NCBI GenBank assembly: GCA_019022495.1
Contig: JAFEKR010000031.1
Location: 496,001-560,000 of the forward strand
Length of the DNA: 64,000 bases
Direction: 5' to 3'
DNA from: Epichloe hybrida
Lineage: Eukaryota; Ascomycota; Sordariomycetes; Hypocreales; Clavicipitaceae
Shown here in pieces: positions 56,934 through 64,000 of this stretch. A program made the translations under genes and the position numbers. Each line of letters starts with the position of its first letter. Within the stretch, counting starts at the first letter, position 1. The notes beneath the pieces were generated by a model, which was not told the DNA's origin, made no database searches, and saw only the letters and a program-made list of their open reading frames with translations.

Positions 56934-57327
56934 GAACCTGCTCGACAGTGCCCTTCTTTTCGGCCTCGTGCAGCTCAGAGCTGGTGGCACTCGGAGTGAA
57001 GCTGGCCCTCAAGCTTCTGGCACTGTCGGTCGACTTGCGGGCGGCAGCTGCAGTCGTCCTGTCTTCGCCGACCGGAGGCGTACCTGGGGGCCTTCTAGGG
57101 CCGCCTTCCTTGAGTCGAGGAGTGTGTGGTCGGGATGACGCCTTTTCTGAAGCAAGCTGGGACTCTAAATCGGCAAGTATATCGTTTTCACCCATGGATT
57201 TCGATGATGCGTTGCCAGGCTTGGACGCCTTTGTGTTGGCTGACTTCTTTGGCTTGGCATCAATACCCTGGAAGAGTTCATCGAGGTTGTCGTCGGCAGC
57301 AGCCGGCTGGGTTTTCCTGGAAGCCAT
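55669..57327 (-). CDS. MTC1-like protein (maintenance of telomere capping 1)
   Basis: Two exons on the minus strand, 56706-57327 and 55669-56630; 1,584 nt, 527 aa. The N-terminus starts with the family mark DDNLDELFQGIDAKPKK and DILADLESQLASEK. A polar, disordered segment holds about 14 consecutive glutamines broken by arginines. The conserved body follows: GGGWWGGILSTATGVMKQAEAAYKEIQ, VGALRSYG-DELRSRALPTFTNILRTIAPP (rebuilt across the intron), LMIHITHDLVGYPSMD, and VCFAIYVLDPIHEIHFSTISQSVPLTWVRWLD. Yeast Mtc1 is a Golgi/vesicle-associated protein found by a genetic interaction with cdc13; the exact role is unclear. No membrane segment is seen. The Gln tract is encoded mainly by CAA and CAG repeats. 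Confidence 0.85.
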
Positions 57328-58822
57328 GATGCGGTGGGCTAAGATGAGATGGCGAATGCGGAGGGAGGAGCTTGCTCGTGGATGCAGCTTGGAAGTTTGC
57401 TTGGCTTTTATGAATTATTAGCCAGGAGAAGCAGAAACGGTTGGTTGCAACTTGGCAGTGGGGTTACGGATTACAAACTGGAGCATTGGAGGTGGAGGTA
57501 CTCCGTACGTCGGTACATATGTACATGCACATACATATTACCTGTTGTACGGAGTACACGCTTTGGGCTCAAGGGAAGGTGGTCAATGGACTGGGTGCAT
57601 GACAAATGACAACACGGGACTGGGACTGGGGCTGGGGCTGGGGCTGGGGCTGACCGCCGACCTGGGCACGGCAACATGACACGTGCAGGTCGTGCAGGTC
57701 GTGCAGGTCGTGCAGGTCGGGGCGCCCCAGCATGCGGCGCAACATGTTTCCCCCAGCTGGCTGGCCCCTGGATCTTATGTACGGCATACGGATTCAGTAT
57801 GCGGAGTATGTAGTAGACAGATGATTCAGATAGTGGATGGTATTTTGAAGTCGTTTTGGATGTGGTCAACAAGTGCCACAATCACTGCCGTCTTACAGTA
57901 TGTAGTCGCTGCCGTGGCTGTCAAGGACCGATCCATCGTCGCCCAGCCCAGAAGGGACTAGCGTGTGGTCCATCCCTCCCGCTCCAAGCCATGGTGATTG
58001 GCTGAGTAAATTGTCCACGGAGGAACCCCGGAAAACTGTCACTCGGGAAGCTCGCTGCGGACGCCCCCAAAAATCACCAGCATCGCCACCACTAGACTGC
58101 AAATACAGCAGGCATCGGCCACTGGGACCACCCCTGACAGGCTCCGGCAGGCTCCGACAGGCTCCGACAGGCTCTGACAAGCCCCTACAGGCGACTACTA
58201 CAGGCTCCTTTATACAGCACCTACACCCACTGGGCCACTGTACATGTAGATTGGAGTGCTACACAGAGACGAGTATGGACCCACAATTGGCCTTGTCAGG
58301 AAACTGGGTCCTGGCTTTATTCGATTCGGACCACAACACCTGGAGAAAAACGATGGCCAGCAGTCCGGCTCGTTGAACAACGACGCGGGCGAAGTGCATC
58401 GGAAAAGTCTCTGATACTGCCAAGGTCCATCATCGCCGCGGCCATCGGAGCGCTTGTTCATGTTCACAATTTGCCCTTTGCCCTTTGTCCTAACCAATTC
58501 TTTTGTTGCCATTTCGCCGTGTTTCTCTTTCAAAAAAAATCCCCCTCGCCTTGTCCTGTCCTGGCTTAACTCATCCATCCATCCTCTGGCTGGCTCATAC
58601 CAAAGGTCTCGCTTCCTCGCTTCCTCTTCCACTCATCACGAAGCCTGGCGACTTCTGGGAACCTCGCACGTATCATCCAGACGCTCCTCGCGGTCGGGGC
58701 ATCTGTTCATTGCGTGATTTCCCAGCCCCATAGCACTTCTTTCGAATGGTCTGCCTCTTACACCTCGCCCCCTTCTTCTTACACGCCTGCTCTCCGCAAC
58801 ACGCTGGCTGCTCCGGCTCGAG
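57328..58822. other. Divergent upstream region with several tandem repeats
   Basis: About 1.5 kb between two divergent starts. Visible structures are GGGGCT repeats (57620-57652), a 9-bp GTCGTGCAG repeat of four copies (57685-57720), and GCTCCGACAG repeats (58141-58180). The part near 58450-58822 is pyrimidine-rich and looks like a long 5' leader for the acidic protein gene. No coding region supported. Confidence 0.5.
57685..57720. repeat. 9-bp tandem repeat GTCGTGCAG, about four copies
   Basis: Four consecutive near-perfect units directly followed by GGGGCG. Seen in sequence; function unknown. Confidence 0.85.
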
Positions 58823-61800
58823 ATGGACCGCGCTCGACGGACTGCAGCCACCACACGTCGCAAAACTTTGGGCGATTCGGCATCTCCTCGCTCTACTCCT
58901 CCTGAGGGTTTGTCAGATCGTCCAGCTGTTGGCAGCCCGGTAATGGCGCCTGCGTCTGCTGCGAATAGCCCACAAGCCGGGGCCCGGAGCAGGCGTGGGA
59001 GCAAAAGTCTTCAGCAAGCCTTCGCCTTCTCAGCAACAGCATCAGCATCAGCATCAGCCCCTGGCAAAGGTGGCCAGGTGGTCAAGAGGCGATCCAGGAC
59101 AATGGATAGCTACGGCAACCCCGATGACATTTTTGATCAAGACGGCCCCAGGAAAGGCGGTCACACTCTTCGCAAAAGAGCTCGCGTGGATTACACATTT
59201 GAGCATGTCGATGACGAAGTTGTTGTTCCCAATTCGACCTCGTCTCGCGCAAAGAAACGCAGACCTGACCATGGCTATGATGCGGAAGATATTCATGGCT
59301 CTGGTGCCAAGAGACGGGGGACTTCACTCGGCGCAGACACTGCCGCTGGCATGTGCAAAGATGCAGCCCACAAGTCCATGGCCGGAGGCGCCGACCCTGG
59401 CGACGATGAGGATGTCAAGGATACCATCGAGGTTGGTGTGTCATATTCCGATATGGGAGACTCTGAAATCCGCCGAGGAAGCCACTCAAGCGCTTCGTCT
59501 GCGAATCACTCTTTCAATGGCTCGTGGAAATCGGCCCCGGCAGCTTCAAATCCTGGCACTCTCTACCCCAATGAGAAACACTTCGCCGACAGCGAAGGCG
59601 CAGTCGACGATAATGAGGAAGAAAATATTGATCCCCAACTCCGTGCAAGTCCCCCCGCCTCATCTAAACGACCAGCTGTCGCTTTTGGGCCAGGGAAAGC
59701 ACTGCCAGGAGACGCCGAGACTCAAATCGCCGAAGACGGCCGCCAAGGGAGGCCCTCTGCTGGGCAAGCAACAGATGGTAAAGCTGCTGCCACTAGCGAG
59801 GGCGCTCAGCCTCCAACATCCGCGGCACAGTCAGAGGCCGTACGAGACGAGGCTGCAGATGTTAGCAAAGATGCTGCCACTATACCAACAGAGCCAGCTG
59901 CAGGCGAACAGGGCTCTCCAGTCCCTGAAATCTCCGTCTCTGATAAAACTCGGCATCAGCTGACCGCGGCTGAAGCTGCTGTCTCCGAGCCCCCAGAAGC
60001 GACCAACACTGGAGAGTCAGCTGGCTCGCCTAAATTGGCCCAGAAATCGTCATCGCAACTCGAGGATGACCCAGAAGCGATGGATACATCTTCCGCAATG
60101 CCGTCATCGTCGACAGATGCTTCTGATGGGACAGCAGCAATAAACGGTTCAACTGAGGGTGCTACAAACGATGTTGAGATGGCGAATACGAGGCAGAGTC
60201 CTGTTCGTGGATTGCATACAACAACAATACCATCCATCTCTATAGAGCAAGTTGCCGGATCTGACGAAGCAGATGCTGAGGAAGGCGAAGAAGAGCAGTT
60301 AACAAAAGAGGAGGAGGAGGAGGAGGAGGAGGAGCAGGAGCAGGGTGATGTTGCGTTGGAGGAGTCCAAAAGATCACCCACCTCTACAGAAATGGACGGG
60401 AAGGACAAGATTTCCGAGGAATCAGACATCACGGCTCTTGTAAACAAGGATTCTCTGAAAAACAGACGACCATCGCAATTGGGACCAAGCAAGCCTCAGC
60501 CAGCGCCTGCTGGTCGCTGGTCCCATTTGACTCCTTACATCGATGGAGAGTATGTATCTTACCCTGAGAAGAAAGCCCGTTCCGACGACGAGACAGGCGT
60601 TGATGAAGCGACACCGGAGGACAAGGATGCCGATAAAGATGGCAATGACATGGAACCCATGGTTGAGGATAACGATGATGCGCCTGACCCAGCAGGACTT
60701 GAGGCACAGACGCCAGCCCTCAACACTCCCTTGCGCGGCTCTCCTGTCCCAGATTCCATGGGTCCTACTGCTAACAACTCTCCGGCTCCGGCTGGAGAAG
60801 ATGCGGACGAGGGAGACATGTCTGATTCACAAGAGCAACCGGAGAGAAGACGCTATTTCAAGTATCGCAAACTTCGACATGCCGATGAGTACATTACGGC
60901 CATCGAGAACTACGAAGACATGTCTACGACAGAGCTATATGAGGTACTCGAGGCGATCAATGTCTCGCTCGTGCAATGGCAGGGCGAATGGACCGACTTG
61001 GGAAAAGTCGTGGACGACTACGAAAACTCGCTTCGCCGACGCGTGGCCGATGCCAAGTACGAGGCGCGGACTAGGAACGTCACCCAACATGGGGTCAATC
61101 ACGAGGAGCCAGACTTTGCAGTCAAGGGCTACAAGGCCAAAGAACGCGAACTGATGAGCGAAACTCGCTATCTTCAAGGCCAGGACCGTATCATGGCCTC
61201 CACGTACGGCTTTGAATACGATCCTCATCCATCCAAGATTGGACGCCAGAATCCAGAGACTCAACAGGTGAGTATCATGACAAGAGGACGCTCGCTACGC
61301 AACCAGCCAAGGCAGACTGTTAAGGCCTCTGAAGCCGACGAGGTTACGGGCAAGCGACAAAGGAAGCCTGTTCAGCTCTTCGACCCTACGACTCAGGACG
61401 TCAGTCGCAGCTCCACGCCCGTCCCGGCGCGGGGCAGAAGACGCAGGAACGTCAACGCCGACGAGGATGCCCAGGTCAACTTGACATCAAGTTTCAATGG
61501 AGATGGGAACTCGGATGCAGAGAGCGTGGCACCCAGAGGCAGAAGACGACGCGGCCCGCGGGCTAGCAACGCCGCCCAGGCCGCTGAGGAATTTGCCACG
61601 CCTCGAAGCTCTGGTGCCACGGAAAATGAAGAAAACGGCAGGTCTGGGCGTCGCCGCGCGGCCAGACAACCTGTCAGATATGACGAAACGTATGCTGAAT
61701 TTATGGATGACGATTCTCAACCCGAGCCCAAGCAACCGCCGCAGCAACATCAACAACGGAGGCGCCATTTGCTGACGCTCAAAATCCCAAGGTCGAAGAA

Positions 61801-62528
61801 TTTTAGTGAACCCTCCTCAGCCATCACCGACAATGGGGACTCAAGACCGTCCACTGCGTCGTCTGATTCGACTTCGCATACGGCAGAGTCCTCGTATTCC
61901 TTCCGCCCCAAGCGTCAGAAAAGATTCCGGGATGATGCTGATGAGAGTGAGGAGGCAACGCAGGCACCTCCTCGCAAGCGAGGCAAGCGAAGCGTACCGC
62001 ATTCCATGGGAGGTGTCGAGTCATCATTCATGCTCGACCAGCGTATGCCAGATGCTCCGCATAATGTCCGCAAGTTGCACAAGATCAAAATCGTGCGCCC
62101 AGCCCAAGACGTCCGCCATGAAACCCCATCATCGACGGCTGGTGGTGACGGTGACGAGAAACCAAAGGATTACAAGAGCATGACCAAGTCGGAAAAGATG
62201 TCGGCTTCCATGAAAAGTAAGTTTGGCTCCGTACCAAGCGGAAAGGGGTCTAGCTCTTGCTGGAGATGTTGATATGGGTTCAAACGCTAATGCTTTTGCT
62301 CCAGGTCGCTGGGCAAACGGAAACATGGCCGGCGCCGTCGAGAAACGAAAAGCTACGCTTGCCGCCAAGAAAGCGGCCCAGACTGTAGCCGATTCCAAAG
62401 TTGGCCCCATTGCTCCCAAGCCAAAGGTCAAGTCTCACAAAAAGGAAGGGCCTTCTCAAGGGCATCCCTGCGCGGGCTATGTTCCGGCCATGCCAGGTAT
62501 CGGCTATCCGTTCTCTGCGAATCAGTGA
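58823..62528 (+). CDS. Large acidic, low-complexity, probably nuclear protein, unrecognised
   Basis: Two exons, 58823-62216 and 62305-62528; 3,618 nt, 1,205 aa. I do not recognise the family. Most of the chain is disordered: Ser/Ala/Glu-rich, with a run of Glu (KEEEEEEEEEQEQ) near residue 500. A more ordered block near 670-810 (RRYFKYRKLRHADEYITAIENYE, LYEVLEAINVSLVQWQGEWTDLGKVVDDYENSLRRR) looks helical and is the likely conserved domain. Basic clusters (TRGRSLRNQPRQT, GKRQRKPVQL, GRRRRNVN, PRKRGKRS) repeat toward the C-terminus and would serve as nuclear signals or DNA contacts. The intron near the end joins KSEKMSASMK to SRWANGNMAGAVEKRKATLAAKK. A chromatin or nucleolar role is a guess from composition. 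A possible GTGAGT donor at 61268 sits inside the open frame. Confidence 0.7.
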
Positions 62529-64000
62529 GACTTTCCCAAAGCTCAATCCCGCAAAAGTTTATGTGCCTTCACGGGAGCACTCGCATGCGCAAAAACAGGT
62601 CTTTCTTTTCTTTCAGATGCCACGTCATTCAGGAAGATGGGGAATCCGGCAAGCTCATGCGGACGACCCTTGACGGAGCTCGTTGTCATCAGTGATTGCA
62701 ACACCTGGGATGCGAGGCTTGCTTTACTCGATACCCAGGCAGACCAGACAGAGCTTGCTATATCTAATGTGGAGGATCTGTTCGTCTTTTGTTTTTCTTC
62801 TTCGTCCCCCTTTCTGCTTCGCGCTTCCCGACCTGCGTCGCGATTTGTTCCTCATTATTCTGTTCACTTCCTTATGTTTTCCTCCTCTTTTTTTTTTTTT
62901 TTTTCCGGCATCGGGGACTTGGACCCACGCGTGAGGTACAGTCAATTTATCTACATGGAGTTTTTTGGCGCGACTTTAATACCCTTTCGTACACGAGGTG
63001 GGGCAGGGCGGGGAATGCAGTCATCAGCATTTGTAATATCATCAAAACATCATATAAGTAGTCTTGTGAATTTAGCGATGTATGATTTTTTCCAATAAAT
63101 GGTATACCTCATTATTTTGCTCATCATGCTGCGATGCGATTGCTGTGAGTCTTCGACGTGTGCTTAAAGTAAATTCCTTTTCTTTTTCTTTTTTTCTTTT
63201 TTTTTTGTGTGTGTACGAGGGAGTTGGTTTTTCGCTCTGATAGCAACACGTGGGGGAAAATCGGTTGCGACCCTGTGCAGATTGTGAGACACACAGGCGT
63301 TTGTTCTCACCTATGACAAGGAAAAAGCAACAACACAAGTGGTTCGTACGCTAAAAATAAAAATTTAGCTGCGGGAGCTCAATTTGCCCACTTGCAATGG
63401 AAACTTGCTCGTGATGGTGACTAGCGCTTCCATGATGTCCATCTCCGAGTCTAGGGTATCACATCCGTATGCGAACAATTTTGTATTTGTCGTCCTGTCT
63501 GCCAATCGATAACAGACTGCGCGTCTCCCGGATCATGAATGAAAACCAACGCGTTCTCGAACCCTTTTGGTTCTCGTCCAAGGGCAAGGGCTTGTCTGAG
63601 CTGGCAAAAGAGGATACAACAAGTCACGAGGCACAGAGTTACTGAATCTTTTTTTTTTTTTTTTTTGCTGCCTTGCTTGCCCATGATGCGATACCTGGTA
63701 TGAAAGCTATCCCTTTACACGCCGCAACCGAAAAAAAAACGGGGAAAAAAATTGAATTGCAGAGCCTGCCAATTCCAGCGAACCTGTTCCAACGTTTTTT
63801 TTCCCCACCTCCTTCTCCCTCGTAGAGCTCCCTCGTAGAGGATTCATCGAAGGGAAGCAAGGAGGGTCATCGATGCTCTATAGATCGTCTGGGTGGGACA
63901 TAACCGTTGCGATTTTTTTTTCTTTCTTTTTAACACCTTTCGGTAGTCTTTCACCTCCGCTCCGCTCTAGTTTTGTGCTTTCGTTTTCCGAGAAAAGAAC
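62529..64000. other. Intergenic to window end
   Basis: About 1.5 kb without a supported gene. T- and A-runs lie near 62889, 63192 and 63650. Short frames here have homopolymer-driven composition and no domain. The right edge may be the promoter of a gene beyond the window. Confidence 0.45.

Noticed and set aside
59956..60492. Ser-rich minus-strand frame in the acidic-protein gene
   Set aside because: Composition is the reverse complement of Glu/Asp codons; a shadow.
61264..61290. GTGAGT inside the acidic-protein gene as an intron donor
   Set aside because: The frame stays open with basic, plausible protein sequence; no acceptor choice is clearly better than reading through.

Overview
The window is nuclear DNA of a filamentous ascomycete, most likely a sordariomycete (Hypocreales is my guess). 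Genes carry many short introns (about 50-100 nt, GT..AG, often with CTGAC or CTAAC branch sites). Families are typical of the group: a Zn2Cys6 factor, a ferric reductase, GH125, MTC1, an APH-fold kinase. A 16.4-kb block is saturated with TpA and nearly devoid of CpA/TpG, the signature of repeat-induced point mutation (RIP). Exon structures below were read by hand from splice signals and frame continuity; in each complete model the exon lengths sum to a whole number of codons.

Region 1 (0.3-8.3 kb) is a compact set that looks like a mycosporine pathway: an ATP-grasp ligase (-), an O-methyltransferase (-), a sedoheptulose-7-phosphate cyclase (+) of the demethyl-4-deoxygadusol synthase type, and a sugar-porter MFS transporter (-). 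The first three correspond to the cyanobacterial MysC, MysB and MysA steps: cyclise sedoheptulose 7-phosphate, O-methylate to 4-deoxygadusol, then attach an amino acid. The cyclase and methyltransferase diverge from a promoter holding a short tandem repeat.

Region 2 (8,806-25,212) is one nested transposon block. The outer unit is a RIP-degraded Ty1/copia element with 229-bp LTRs and an AATAT target duplication. Inside lie a 121-bp end fragment of a terminal-inverted-repeat (TIR) element and a Ty3/gypsy element on the minus strand with 270-bp LTRs. The gypsy element in turn holds two large fold-back elements of one family (TIR beginning CAGAGTATTG, long inverted arms, 8-bp target duplications). 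One of these has grown a 1.7-kb array of a 10-bp unit.

Region 3 (25.2-64 kb) returns to normal gene space. It holds a Zn2Cys6 regulator, a secreted GH125 exo-mannosidase with an 8-nt micro-exon, an NPP1-like secreted protein with a GC-AG intron and a frame break, a WCPPC thioredoxin, a ferric reductase, a D-2-hydroxyacid dehydrogenase, an SDR, a Rab4-like GTPase with a changed switch II glutamine, a GH2 beta-mannosidase, an APH-family kinase, an NAD-malic enzyme, an MTC1 homologue and a large acidic nuclear protein I do not recognise. Short MITE-like inverted-repeat elements lie at 33.5-34.3, 36.1-36.3 and 49.9-50.2 kb. No rRNA, tRNA or CRISPR feature was seen.
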